A DNA stretch of 64,000 bases, from positions 1,488,001 to 1,552,000 of the forward strand of contig NZ_CP018047.1 in the NCBI RefSeq assembly GCF_002009175.1. Reading direction: 5' to 3'. Origin of the DNA: Streptomyces niveus (GTDB lineage: Bacteria; Actinomycetota; Actinomycetes; Streptomycetales; Streptomycetaceae). Both the position numbers and the translations under genes were made by a program. The notes beneath the pieces were generated by a model that worked only from the letters and a program-made list of their open reading frames with translations, was not told the DNA's origin and did no database searches. Below are positions 32,335 through 40,564 of the stretch, piece by piece (the first letter of the stretch is position 1; the number at the start of each line of letters is the position of its first letter).

Positions 32335-33528
32335 TTACTCGACCACCTTCAGCAGCTTGTTCGCCGTACCGGGGTCGGCGTCGCCGATGGTGTCGGGCGT
32401 GGCCCCGTCGGTCAGGGCGGTGGCGACGTCGGCCGGGGCGGCGTCGGGGTGCCCGCCGAGGTACACCGCGGCGGCGCCGACGACGTGGGGTGTCGCCATC
32501 GACGTGCCGGAGATGGTGTTGGTGCCGGTGTCGCTGTCGTTCCACGTCGAGGTGATGTCGCTGCCCGGGGCGTAGATGTCCACGATCGGGCCGTAGTTGG
32601 AGAACGACGACTGCTGGTCGTCCACGGTGGACGAGGCGACCGTGATGGCCTCCTCGACGCGGGCCGGGGAGGTCGTGCCCGCGTCGCTGCTGTCGTTGCC
32701 CGCCGCGACGCCGAAGGTGACGCCGGAGGCGATGGCCTTGCTGACGGCCTCGTCGAGGACGGGGTCGGCGCCGCCGCCGAGGCTCATGTTGGCGACGGAG
32801 GGGCCGCTGTGGTTCGCGGTGACCCAGTCGATACCGGCGACGACCTGCTCGGTGGTGCCGTTGCCCGTGTCGTCGAGGACCCGGACCGCGACGATCTTCG
32901 CCTTCTTGGCGACACCGTGCGAGGCGCCCGCGACGGTGCCGGCGACGTGCGTGCCGTGGCCGTTGCCGTCGTCGGCGTTGTCGTCGTTGTCGATCGCGTC
33001 GAAGCCCGACGACGCGCGTCCCTCGAAGTCGGCGTGGGTGACGCGGACCCCGGTGTCGATGATGTACGCCGTGACGCCCTCGCCCGCGGCGTCCGGGTAG
33101 GTGTAGGCGTTGTCACCGGCGGTGGCGGTCTGGTCGATCCGGTCGAGACCCCAGGACGGCGGGTTGTCCTGGGTGGCGTCGATCGAGAACGTCTTGTTCT
33201 GGACGACCTTGGAGACGGCCGGGTCGGCGGCCAGCCGCTTGGCCTCGGTGGCCGAAAGGCCGCTGGCCGAGAAGCCGTTGACGGCTGAGGAGTAGGTGCG
33301 GTTCAGCTTCCCGCCGTACTCCGCGGCGAGGTCCTTCTTGTTGGCCTTCTGGTCCAGCAGCACGATGTAGCTGCCCGCGACCGCGCCCTTGGCGTCGGCC
33401 CCGTACACCGTGCCGAGGGGGGTGGCCGCTCCCGCCGTGGGGGCGAAGGCGGTGATACCGGCGACGGCTGCCACCGCGGTTATCGCCGCGGTCAGTCTCA
33501 TCCTGGCGACACGCTTATGAGTTGTCAT
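32335..33528 (-). CDS. Secreted subtilisin-like serine protease (S8 family)
   Basis: The 397-aa preproprotein has a signal peptide (to about AGAA), an I9 inhibitor propeptide (SYIVLLDQKANKKDLAAEYGGKLNRTYS... GFSASGLS), and an S8 protease domain. The triad is visible as D in AYIIDTGVRV, H in GNGHGTHVAGTVAG and S in SGTSMATPHVVGAA, with the oxyanion Asn in GVAAGNDSS. It resembles proteinase K or aqualysin-type enzymes without extra C-terminal domains. GGAG upstream of ATG 33528 decides the start over a longer frame. Confidence 0.9.
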   Translation of the reverse strand: MTTHKRVARMRLTAAITAVAAVAGITAFAPTAGAATPLGTVYGADAKGAVAGSYIVLLDQKANKKDLAAEYGGKLNRTYSSAVNGFSASGLSATEAKRLAADPAVSKVVQNKTFSIDATQDNPPSWGLDRIDQTATAGDNAYTYPDAAGEGVTAYIIDTGVRVTHADFEGRASSGFDAIDNDDNADDGNGHGTHVAGTVAGASHGVAKKAKIVAVRVLDDTGNGTTEQVVAGIDWVTANHSGPSVANMSLGGGADPVLDEAVSKAIASGVTFGVAAGNDSSDAGTTSPARVEEAITVASSTVDDQQSSFSNYGPIVDIYAPGSDITSTWNDSDTGTNTISGTSMATPHVVGAAAVYLGGHPDAAPADVATALTDGATPDTIGDADPGTANKLLKVVE

Positions 33529-33850
33529 GAAGAGGGTTCTCCTCGTGAGCATTTGTGGGGGGGATGGCCCGTCGGACGAAGAACTTCCGGCGGGCTGATT
33601 CGAAACCCTGGCTGATTGTCGCGCTCAGATCAAGACCTTCAGGCCGCCGTTACCGAGAAAAACATCGATTCCCACTACGAAATCGACCATGCGTGGCAGA
33701 CCGGACCGACCCACCCGATCTCCCCCCGCCGCACCGCAGTTGTAAGGGCGGCTTCACCGGGACTACAGAAGACGAGGGCCGGAACCCGATAACTTCGCAT
33801 CGGCAACTGCGGCGCACGGCCGCTCTCAGGCCCGAGGGGACGAACCGGCG
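33529..33850. other. Intergenic region between subtilase and MMPL genes
   Basis: This 322-bp region separates divergent genes. It is less GC-rich in places (GAGAAAAACATCGATTCC near 33656). No riboswitch, hairpin terminator or convincing -35/-10 pair was recognised; it must hold both promoters. Confidence 0.4.
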
Positions 33851-36187
33851 ATGGTGACGACAGAGCGACGACAGCGACAGGACGGCGGACCGGGGGCGGC
33901 ATCCCCGTCGCGCGGAATCGCGGCGCGTGCCGGAGCCTGGAGTGCGCGGCACCGGTGGACGGCGGTCATCGTATGGGTGCTGTTCGTCGTACTCGCCATG
34001 GGACTTGGCACGGCGGCGGGGCAGGTCGGCGTCAAGAACAGCGAGCAGATGGCCGGCGAGGTCAGCGATGCGGCACGGATCATCGAGGACGCGGGTCTGA
34101 CCGAGCCGGTGGGCGAGTCGGTCCTCATCCAGGGTGTCGCCCCGTCGACATCCGCCACGGACGACGAGTTCCGCGCCGGAGTCGATGCGGTCGTGGCGGC
34201 CGTCGAGCAGACGGGCGAAGTCGCCGACGTGACCTCGCCGTACGACACGAAGGCCATCTCGAAGGACGGCCGCAGCGCGCTGGTGCACTTCAACATGCTT
34301 GGCGATCCGGAGACTTCGAGCGAGCGGGTCGCGCCGGTACTCAAGGCTGTCGAGAGCGTGCAGGAGGAGCACAAGGACACGCTGCGGATCTCTGAGATCG
34401 GCGGCGCCAGCATGAAGAAGACCTTCGACGACGCGTACGGAGACGACTTCAAGCAGGCGGAGTTCACCGCCGTGCCGGTGGCGCTGGGCATTCTGCTGAT
34501 CGCCTTCGGCGCGCTGGTCGCCGCTCTGCTGCCGGTCGTGCTGGCCGTCACCGCCATCATGGCGACGATGGGACTCATGTCCCTGGTCAGCCACGTCATG
34601 CCGATGAGCGACACGGCGAACTCGGTGATGCTGCTGGTGGGTCTCGCGGTCGGCGTCGACTACTGCCTGTTCTATCTGCGGCGTGAGCGCGAGGAGCGCG
34701 AGGCCGGCCGCGACGCCGAGACGGCGCTGCGGATCGCGGCGGCGACGAGCGGCCGGGCCGTCATCGTCTCCGGTGTGACGGTGTGTATCGCCATGGCGGG
34801 CATGCTCTTCACCGGGGTGGCCGAGTTCAAGGCGATGGGCCTGGCGTCGCTGATGGTGGTCGCGGTGGCGATGGTCGGTTCGGTGACCGTGCTGCCCGCC
34901 CTGCTGTCGCTGCTGGGTGAGCGTGTGGAGCGGGGCCGGGTGCCCTTCCTGAACCGCCTCAAGCAGTCGAAGGAGCAGCGCACGGCGGCCGGAGCCACGA
35001 CAGGTGAGAGCCGGTTCTGGCGCGCGGTGCTCGGAGGCGTGCTGCGCCGGCCGAAGACCGCGCTGGTGGTCGCGGCGGGCGCGCTCGTGGCGATCGCCCT
35101 GCCGGCCGTGGGCATGCAGACGCAGAACTTCACGCTGGACCAGGAGTTCGGCGACTCGCTGCCCATCGTCCAGACGTACCAGCGGGTCAACGAGGCCTTC
35201 CCGGGAGGCGCCGAGCCGGCCGAGGTCGTGGTGCGGGCGGACGACATCAACGCCGCTCCCGTACAGCGGGCACTCGCCGACTTCCAGGCCCGGGCGGTCA
35301 GTTCGGGTGCCTCGCAGGGGCCCGTCGAGATCGTCACGCACGACGAGCAGAACATCGCGATCATCGAGGTGCCGCTGGTCGGCGGCTCGGACCAGGACCG
35401 GGCGGAGAAGAGCCTGGAGCTGCTGCGGGACACCGTACGGCCCGACACACTCGGCAAGGTCGAGGGCGTCGAGGCGCCGGTCTCCGGCCAGGTCGCCGGG
35501 TCGAAGGACTTCAACGACCAGATCGTCGGGGCGGTGGCGCCCGTCTTCGCCTTCGTCGTGATCTTCGCCTTCGTACTGATGCTGCTCTGCTTCAGGTCGC
35601 TGACGATCGCGGTGACGTCGATCGTGCTGAACCTGCTGTCGGTCGGCGCCGCCTACGGCATCCTGACCATGGTCTTCCAGCACGGCTGGGGTGCTTCGCT
35701 GGTCGGCGCCGAAGGCGTCGGGGCGATCGTCGCCTGGCTGCCGCTGTTCCTCCTGGTGATCCTCTTCGGACTGTCGATGGACTACCACGTGTTCGTGGTG
35801 TCCCGGATCCGCGAGGCGCGGTCGCGGGGCCGCGGCACCCGTGACGCCATCACCCACGGGGTGGTGACCACGGCGGGCGTGGTGACGAGCGCGGCAGTGA
35901 TCATGGTTGCCGTGTTCGCCATCTTCGGGACGCTGTCGATGCAGTCGATGAAGCAGATGGGCGTCGGCCTGGCGGCGGCGGTGCTGATCGACGCGACGAT
36001 CATCCGGGGCGTGCTGCTCCCGGCGGTCATGGCGCTGCTCGGCGAGCGCAACTGGTACTTCCCGCAGTGGCTCCGGTGGCTGCCGGACCTGACGCACGAC
36101 GAGCCGGCGGCCACGGAGCCGGCGCGCGTCACAGCTGACGAGTCCTCCGCGGAGACGGACGGACATCCCGATCCCGTGCGCGTCTGA
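33851..36187 (+). CDS. MMPL family RND-type transporter
   Basis: The 778-aa membrane protein has two repeats of the MMPL/RND fold: one helix near residue 40 (VIVWVLFVVLAMGLG), a large external loop, then helices including ALGILLIAFGALVAALLPVVLAV and the GLAVGVDYCLFYLRRERE motif. The second half has LFGLSMDYHVFVVSRIREARSRG. The two xxxVDYCLF / SMDYHVF motifs are the proton-relay sites of this family. It could export lipids, pigments or drugs; the nearby erm-mgt pair makes a drug role possible but not shown. Confidence 0.87.
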   Translation: MVTTERRQRQDGGPGAASPSRGIAARAGAWSARHRWTAVIVWVLFVVLAMGLGTAAGQVGVKNSEQMAGEVSDAARIIEDAGLTEPVGESVLIQGVAPSTSATDDEFRAGVDAVVAAVEQTGEVADVTSPYDTKAISKDGRSALVHFNMLGDPETSSERVAPVLKAVESVQEEHKDTLRISEIGGASMKKTFDDAYGDDFKQAEFTAVPVALGILLIAFGALVAALLPVVLAVTAIMATMGLMSLVSHVMPMSDTANSVMLLVGLAVGVDYCLFYLRREREEREAGRDAETALRIAAATSGRAVIVSGVTVCIAMAGMLFTGVAEFKAMGLASLMVVAVAMVGSVTVLPALLSLLGERVERGRVPFLNRLKQSKEQRTAAGATTGESRFWRAVLGGVLRRPKTALVVAAGALVAIALPAVGMQTQNFTLDQEFGDSLPIVQTYQRVNEAFPGGAEPAEVVVRADDINAAPVQRALADFQARAVSSGASQGPVEIVTHDEQNIAIIEVPLVGGSDQDRAEKSLELLRDTVRPDTLGKVEGVEAPVSGQVAGSKDFNDQIVGAVAPVFAFVVIFAFVLMLLCFRSLTIAVTSIVLNLLSVGAAYGILTMVFQHGWGASLVGAEGVGAIVAWLPLFLLVILFGLSMDYHVFVVSRIREARSRGRGTRDAITHGVVTTAGVVTSAAVIMVAVFAIFGTLSMQSMKQMGVGLAAAVLIDATIIRGVLLPAVMALLGERNWYFPQWLRWLPDLTHDEPAATEPARVTADESSAETDGHPDPVRV

Positions 36188-36216
36188 CGGCCCGTCATTT
36201 CGCCGCACCGCTTTCA

Positions 36217-36254
36217 CCGTACGCCCGGCAGGTCTCCACCGGCCGGGCGTACGG
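36217..36254. terminator. Bidirectional terminator between MMPL and mgt genes
   Basis: CCGTACGCCCGGC (36217-36229) pairs with 36242-36254 across a 12-nt loop. It lies between two convergent stop codons, 30 bp from each. Confidence 0.7.
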
Positions 36255-36282
36255 CTTCCCGCCGCGAGTCGAAGGGCGGGCG

Positions 36283-37488
36283 TCAGGAGTCGGACGTCGG
36301 CAGCGCGGCCTCGATGATGTCCGCCGCCTGCCGCGTGCCGCCCTCCTCGGCCATGTCCCGCTTGATCTCCTCGCCCCTGCGGGCGACTTCGGGGTCCGCC
36401 ACGAGCCCGGTGACCGCCTCCCGCAGCGCCTCGGCCGTCGCCTCCTCCATGGACAGGCGCCGGGCGACACCGAGCGACACGAGCGTGTCGGCGTTGCTGA
36501 ACTGGTCGGCGAGCAGCGGTACGGCGACCATCGGCGTACCGGTCGCGAGCCCTTCCTGGCTGCCACCGGCGCCGGCGTGGGTGATGAACGCGTCGGCCTT
36601 CCTGAGGATGGCGAGCTGAGGCACCCAGGAGTGCACCTCGATGTTGCCGGGGAGCTCGCCGAGTTCGGACGGATCGACGAACTTGCCGATCTGGAGCACG
36701 ACATGCCAGCCGGGCAGTCCGCCGAACGCCTCGACGCAGGCGCGGTAGAAGTCGGGCTGTTTGGTGTTCGCCGAGCCGAGCGAGACCAGCAGCACTCTCT
36801 CCGCCCCGGCCGGCCGCTCCCACTCCCCCTGGTCGGCCCGCTCCCCCTGGCAGGCGCCGACGAAGGTGTAGACGGACTCGTCCACCCGGTCGGCGAACAG
36901 CTGAAGTGCCTTCGGGATCAGCACGATCGCGCGATCGGGGTGGACGACGAACCGGTCCATGGGGAGGTCCATGCCGTTCTCGTCGAGCCATTCCTGGAAG
37001 CGGGCGAGGTAGGCCCGGCCGCGCCCGGACTCGGCGAGCTGGGCGTTCTGGGCAGCGGCGACCTCCTCGTCGTAACCCTCCCAGGCGACCATGTTCGGTG
37101 AGAGCTGGATGTACGGGACGCCCCACCGGTGGGCCAGGACCGGCGCCGGGTACGACGTGATGTCGCTGATGACGAGGTCGGGGCGGTCGTTCTCGAACGC
37201 CTCGGCCAGCCGGGGCAGCGCCTGCGTGCCGTCGGTGAGGAACGGCTCCAGATTGTCGACCAGCTCGGTGCCCCACGCGTCGGGGTCGTCGTCCATCGGC
37301 AGGGTGGAGGTGTAGATCACCGGCTCGGCGCCGGTGGCGGCCACCTTCTCGGCGAAGGAGGCCGGGATGGCGTAGCTGACGCGATGCCCTCGCGCGACGA
37401 GCTCCCTGATGACTTCGAGGCTCGGGTTCACGTGCCCGTGGGCGGCGATGGAGAACATGGCGATATGAGCGCGCTGTCGTGAGGTCAT
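36283..37488 (-). CDS. mgt: Macrolide glycosyltransferase (MGT family)
   Basis: The 401-aa GT-B fold enzyme has the N-terminal [21 protein letters not shown] and the C-terminal nucleotide-sugar motif [33 protein letters not shown]. It fits the macrolide-inactivating OleD/Mgt group, which moves glucose from UDP-glucose to the 2'-OH of the macrolide sugar. The neighbouring upstream gene is an erm methyltransferase; S. lividans carries the same lrm-mgt pair. TAGGCT lies 6 nt before the ATG, so it can be transcribed from its own leaderless promoter, overlapped by a 14-bp palindrome. Confidence 0.87.
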   Translation of the reverse strand: MTSRQRAHIAMFSIAAHGHVNPSLEVIRELVARGHRVSYAIPASFAEKVAATGAEPVIYTSTLPMDDDPDAWGTELVDNLEPFLTDGTQALPRLAEAFENDRPDLVISDITSYPAPVLAHRWGVPYIQLSPNMVAWEGYDEEVAAAQNAQLAESGRGRAYLARFQEWLDENGMDLPMDRFVVHPDRAIVLIPKALQLFADRVDESVYTFVGACQGERADQGEWERPAGAERVLLVSLGSANTKQPDFYRACVEAFGGLPGWHVVLQIGKFVDPSELGELPGNIEVHSWVPQLAILRKADAFITHAGAGGSQEGLATGTPMVAVPLLADQFSNADTLVSLGVARRLSMEEATAEALREAVTGLVADPEVARRGEEIKRDMAEEGGTRQAADIIEAALPTSDS

Positions 37489-37494
37489 ACCCGC

Positions 37495-37526
37495 AGCCTA
37501 GCATCGAACGAGACGAGACGTCTCGT
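37495..37526 (-). promoter_or_regulatory. mgt promoter with TetR-type palindromic operator
   Basis: The -10 box TAGGCT (37500-37495) is 6 nt before the mgt ATG. A perfect 14-bp palindrome ACGAGACGTCTCGT (37513-37526) covers the spacer and -35 region. Its form is typical of TetR-family operators, but no TetR gene is in this window. Confidence 0.55.
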
Positions 37527-37562
37527 ATCTTTTTGTTCGATGCCAGGACCGCCGGGCGGGGC

Positions 37563-38348
37563 TCAGGTGCGGTGCAGCGCCGCGTGCAGGGTCAGCCATG
37601 CTCCCGGCGGCACGAACGCGACGATCTCGGCGCGGTCGACCCGCGCCGCGTCGAACGCCGCGTCCAGCCGCCGGCGCGGATGACCGGCCCGGTGCAGCGA
37701 CGCGTACAGCGAGCCGCCGACACCGGTGAAGCCCACCTCGACCAGCCGCCGGTAGTCGGCGAGTTGGGCGGCGGGCAGCAGCGGGCGCGGGCGGCGCTCG
37801 ACGCGCAGGATGCCCGCGTCCACGCGCGGTACCGGACGGAACTCCCGCCGCCCGATCCGGCCGAGCAGCCGCCACTCGGTCTGCGGCCAGGTCTCCACCG
37901 TCCGCAGTGACCAGCGTCCGAAGCCCCCGGTGCGCTTGCGGGCGTATTCGAGCTGGGTGATGAGCGTGGCGTCGGTCAGCGCGGGGGCGCGCAGGCACCA
38001 GTCGACGATGTCGGCGGTACGCGAGAAGGGCACGTTGCCGACGACGGCGAAGGGTTCGCCCGGCGGCCTTACGGTGACGAAATCCCCCTCGTACACCCGC
38101 ACATGGGGTGTGGCGGCGAGGGTGGAACGGAGTTCCGGGACGAGCCCGGAGTCGATCTCGTAGGCGCGCAGCTCACGGCAGTGCGGTGCGAGAGCGGTGG
38201 TCAACGCGCCTTTCCCGGGGCCGACTTCGAGCAGCAGCCCGGCGGGGTCGGGGCGGGCGGCGCGTACGAATCGGGCCGCGGTGGCGCGGTCGGTGAGGAA
38301 GTTCTGCGAGAGCGTGCGGGATCGGCGGTGCTGCGGGCTGCGGGCCAT
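37563..38348 (-). CDS. erm: 23S rRNA (adenine-N6)-methyltransferase, Erm family
   Basis: The 261-aa enzyme has RTLSQNFL, the SAM motif LLEVGPGKGALTTALA, the acidic YEID, GDF and the catalytic motif VVGNVPFSRTADIV, all typical of Erm/KsgA methyltransferases. The C-terminal segment FRPVPRVDAGILRVERR fits Erm. It would methylate A2058 of 23S rRNA and give macrolide-lincosamide-streptogramin resistance. The ATG at 38348 has AGGAG 14 nt upstream; a GTG at 38423 in frame is an alternative. A long 5' region with a leader ORF, tandem repeats and a hairpin points to inducible control. It resembles S. lividans lrm in being paired with mgt. Confidence 0.88.
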   Translation of the reverse strand: MARSPQHRRSRTLSQNFLTDRATAARFVRAARPDPAGLLLEVGPGKGALTTALAPHCRELRAYEIDSGLVPELRSTLAATPHVRVYEGDFVTVRPPGEPFAVVGNVPFSRTADIVDWCLRAPALTDATLITQLEYARKRTGGFGRWSLRTVETWPQTEWRLLGRIGRREFRPVPRVDAGILRVERRPRPLLPAAQLADYRRLVEVGFTGVGGSLYASLHRAGHPRRRLDAAFDAARVDRAEIVAFVPPGAWLTLHAALHRT

Positions 38349-38370
38349 GGCCTGCGTCCTGTCTCCTGAA

Positions 38371-38397
38371 AGGGCTTCGTGGGCAGACGAAGGCCCT
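38371..38397 (-). promoter_or_regulatory. Hairpin just upstream of erm ribosome-binding site
   Basis: AGGGCTTCGT pairs with ACGAAGGCCCT (one bulge) around a 6-nt loop. It ends 3 nt before the AGGAG of erm and may be part of an attenuator or a ribosome-binding switch. Confidence 0.45.
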
Positions 38398-38440
38398 GAC
38401 CGGGGCAGGGTGAGGCGGCGCACGGATCACGGATCCCAAA

Positions 38441-38500
38441 AGATCGCGAGGGATCGCGAGGGATCGCGAGGGATCGCGAGGGATCGCGAGGGATCGCGGA
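38441..38500. repeat. Six tandem copies of a 10-bp unit in erm 5' region
   Basis: GGATCGCGAG is repeated six times with differences only in the first and last copies. Each unit contains the palindrome TCGCGA, so the transcript could form several small hairpins. Copy number is likely to vary by slippage. Confidence 0.9.
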
Positions 38501-38526
38501 TCGGTGCGCGCGGGGGACGCTGAGAG

Positions 38527-38646
38527 TCAGCGGTCGAAGATCCCCGGACCGGTCAGGGCGCCGGAGGCGCGACGCAGCCGGGAAAAGGCGGCGACGGAGC
38601 CCCGGACGGCACGGGGGTTTACGATCGCCATGAAGTTGCTACCCAT
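38527..38646 (-). CDS. Putative erm leader peptide ORF
   Basis: A 39-codon ORF starts MGSNFMAIVNPRAVRG and contains SRLRRASG, an R-L-R segment like the R/K-x-R/K motif known to stall ribosomes with macrolides. The promoter in front has TAGCGT 7 nt before the ATG, so the ORF would be leaderless. It ends 178 nt before erm. I infer macrolide-dependent attenuation; it is not proven that this ORF is translated. Confidence 0.5.
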   Translation of the reverse strand: MGSNFMAIVNPRAVRGSVAAFSRLRRASGALTGPGIFDR

Positions 38647-38653
38647 GACCCGG

Positions 38654-38692
38654 ACGCTAGGCGGGCCGGACCGTCTCCCACAACCGGAATTT
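38654..38692 (-). promoter_or_regulatory. WblC/WhiB7-type promoter for erm
   Basis: On the minus strand the order is AAATT (38692-38688), 4 nt, TTGTGG (-35, 38683-38678), 18 bp, TAGCGT (-10, 38659-38654). An AT-rich block just upstream of the -35 is the hallmark of WhiB7/WblC-dependent resistance promoters. Confidence 0.6.
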
Positions 38693-38743
38693 CCTTCGGG
38701 ACGTACGCGGTACAAGGTTCGAGGTACGAGCAGAGGAGTGGTC

Positions 38744-39160
38744 ATGGGACTGCCGGTGGTGCACTTCGAGATCGTCGGCGCCGACCCCGCGAGGTTGCGC
38801 GCCTTCTACGGAGAGCTGTTCGGGTGGGACTTCGACCTGGGCGACGCGAGCACGCCGGTGGTGTCGCGGCCGGGCGAGTACGGCTTCGTGCACGGCGGCG
38901 CGAATCCCGTGCCGGGCGACGGCGCGAACGGGCGCGTGCCCGGGATCAACGGCGGAGTGGCCGGCGGGGCGGGTTTCCGGCCGCAGGTGCTCTTCTACGT
39001 CGGCGTACCCGACGTGGAGGCCGCGCTCCGGCAGGCCGAGGCCCTCGGCGGGACACGCCGGATGGGCCCCGAGCCGGCGCGCCCCGGGCCCGGCGCCCTG
39101 GTGGTCGGGCACTTCGCCGACCCCGAGGGCAATGTCGTCGGGGTCGCCGGTACGGCCTGA
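38744..39160 (+). CDS. VOC family protein
   Basis: The 138-aa protein matches the small Streptomyces VOC group with the N-terminal VVHFEIVGADPARLRAFYGELFGWDF, a glycine-rich loop (GGVAGGAGF), FYVGVPDVEAALRQAEALGGT and VGHFADPEGNVVGVAG. Substrate unknown. AGAGGAG precedes the ATG at 38744. It is divergent from the erm leader transcript, with the starts about 100 bp apart. Confidence 0.8.
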   Translation: MGLPVVHFEIVGADPARLRAFYGELFGWDFDLGDASTPVVSRPGEYGFVHGGANPVPGDGANGRVPGINGGVAGGAGFRPQVLFYVGVPDVEAALRQAEALGGTRRMGPEPARPGPGALVVGHFADPEGNVVGVAGTA

Positions 39161-39211
39161 GCGACGGTCCCTGAGCGACGGTCCCTGACCGGCGCCGTAC
39201 CGCGTACGGCC

Positions 39212-40564
39212 TCAGCGCTGGTAGCGGGCCAACACCAGATTGCCGTCCTTCACCAGGCGTTTCTCCAGTTCGGCGCGGTCGATCGCGCCGCTGTAGTACT
39301 CCTGGAGCGCCGGCGTCGCGACCTTGTCCTTCCACTCCGGGTAGCCGCGCACCGACTGCGCCGGCGCCGGCAGCAGTTCGCGGGCGAGCGCGGCGCCGGT
39401 CCCCCAGCCGTGCTTCGCGGTGTGCAGGGACGGATCGGCGAGCGCCGCCGTACCGGTGGGCAGCATCCAGTCGCCCTGGGCGAGGCGGACCATGTTCTCG
39501 GGCTGGAGCAGGAAGTCGATGAAGGCCACCGCCTCCTTCTTATGAGGCGTGTCCTCGGAGACCGACAGCGTCTGCGGGCTGACCCCCTGCGTCGCGCCGT
39601 CCGCCCCAGCCGGGGCCGGCAGCACCGTCCACTCGAAGCCCTTCGGCGCCTGCTGGATGATCTGCTGCCGGTACGAGAAGCCGAGCGGTACCATCGCGTA
39701 CTTCCCGCCGAAGAACCCCGGCAGCGTGTCCGAACCGCCCATGCCGAGCGTGGCGCCCGACGCGCTGCCGTCGCTGTTGACCTGGTCGTGGATGACGGCG
39801 GGGACCTCGGCGTCGGCCTCGGTGTAACGGATCGTCACCTTGTCGTCCGCGCCCCGGTGGAAGAGCTGCCCGCCGGTGGACCGGCTGAGGTTGAGCGTCG
39901 CGGAGACGGGGTCCTTGAGCGGCCAGGCCACCCCGTACTCCGCCTGCCCGGCCGCCGGCTTCCGCCCCTCCCCGGCCGTGAGTTCCTTGGTGGCCGACCT
40001 GAACTCGGCCCAGGTCCAGGGCTTCTCGACGGTCGGGATGCGCGCGTCGGAGGCTTCCAGGATCTTCTTGTTGGCGATCAGGACGCGCGGCTCCTGGAGG
40101 AACGGCACGCCGTACACACCGTCCCCGAACTCCGCGGTCTCCCAGCTGCGTTCGGGGATGTCCCGCCTCAGCCGGTCGGGCAGCAGCCCGTCCAGGTCGG
40201 CCAGATAGCCGCCGTACGCGAAGTCGGCGAGGTCGTCGGAGGCGTCATGGATGATGTCGGGCGCCTCACCGCCTTCGAAGGAGGTGAGCAGTTGGTCGTG
40301 GACGCTGTCCCAGCTCCCCTGCACGTACTCGACCCGGACGTCGGGGTGGGCGGCGTTCCACTCCTTCACCAGTTCCTTGTTCACCTGGACCGACTCGTCC
40401 TGCCAGGCCAGCGACTGGAAGCGCAGGGTGATCCGGCCGTCCGACGACTCGCCGTCGCCCCCCGAGCAGCCGGTGAGCAGCAGTCCGAGGGCGGCGGCAG
40501 CGGCCACGAGCCGCGCACCCGTACCCGTATGAGTCCCCGCACCCGTGAGGCTTCTGGTACGCAT
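39212..40564 (-). CDS. Sugar ABC transporter substrate-binding lipoprotein
   Basis: The 450-aa protein has a lipoprotein signal with lipobox LTGC, then a family-1 solute-binding fold (LRFQSLAWQDESVQVNKELVKEWNAAHPDVRVEYVQGSWDSVHDQLLTSFEGG read in blocks, APDIIHDASDD, KEAVAFIDFLLQPENM). It should bind an oligosaccharide or other sugar and deliver it to the two permeases upstream. Its ATG overlaps the permease stop. No ATPase gene is present, so a shared MsiK-type ATPase is expected, as usual in Streptomyces. Confidence 0.87.
   Translation of the reverse strand: MRTRSLTGAGTHTGTGARLVAAAAALGLLLTGCSGGDGESSDGRITLRFQSLAWQDESVQVNKELVKEWNAAHPDVRVEYVQGSWDSVHDQLLTSFEGGEAPDIIHDASDDLADFAYGGYLADLDGLLPDRLRRDIPERSWETAEFGDGVYGVPFLQEPRVLIANKKILEASDARIPTVEKPWTWAEFRSATKELTAGEGRKPAAGQAEYGVAWPLKDPVSATLNLSRSTGGQLFHRGADDKVTIRYTEADAEVPAVIHDQVNSDGSASGATLGMGGSDTLPGFFGGKYAMVPLGFSYRQQIIQQAPKGFEWTVLPAPAGADGATQGVSPQTLSVSEDTPHKKEAVAFIDFLLQPENMVRLAQGDWMLPTGTAALADPSLHTAKHGWGTGAALARELLPAPAQSVRGYPEWKDKVATPALQEYYSGAIDRAELEKRLVKDGNLVLARYQR

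Noticed and set aside
33529..33850. Riboswitch upstream of the MMPL or subtilase gene
   Set aside because: No conserved riboswitch core (c-di-AMP, cobalamin, SAM) could be recognised on either strand.
33650..37504. Very long minus-strand open frame (1284 codons) across the MMPL gene
   Set aside because: It is a high-GC shadow frame; the plus-strand MMPL protein and the minus-strand Mgt in another frame are clearly real, and the shadow has an Arg/His/Gly-rich nonsense composition.
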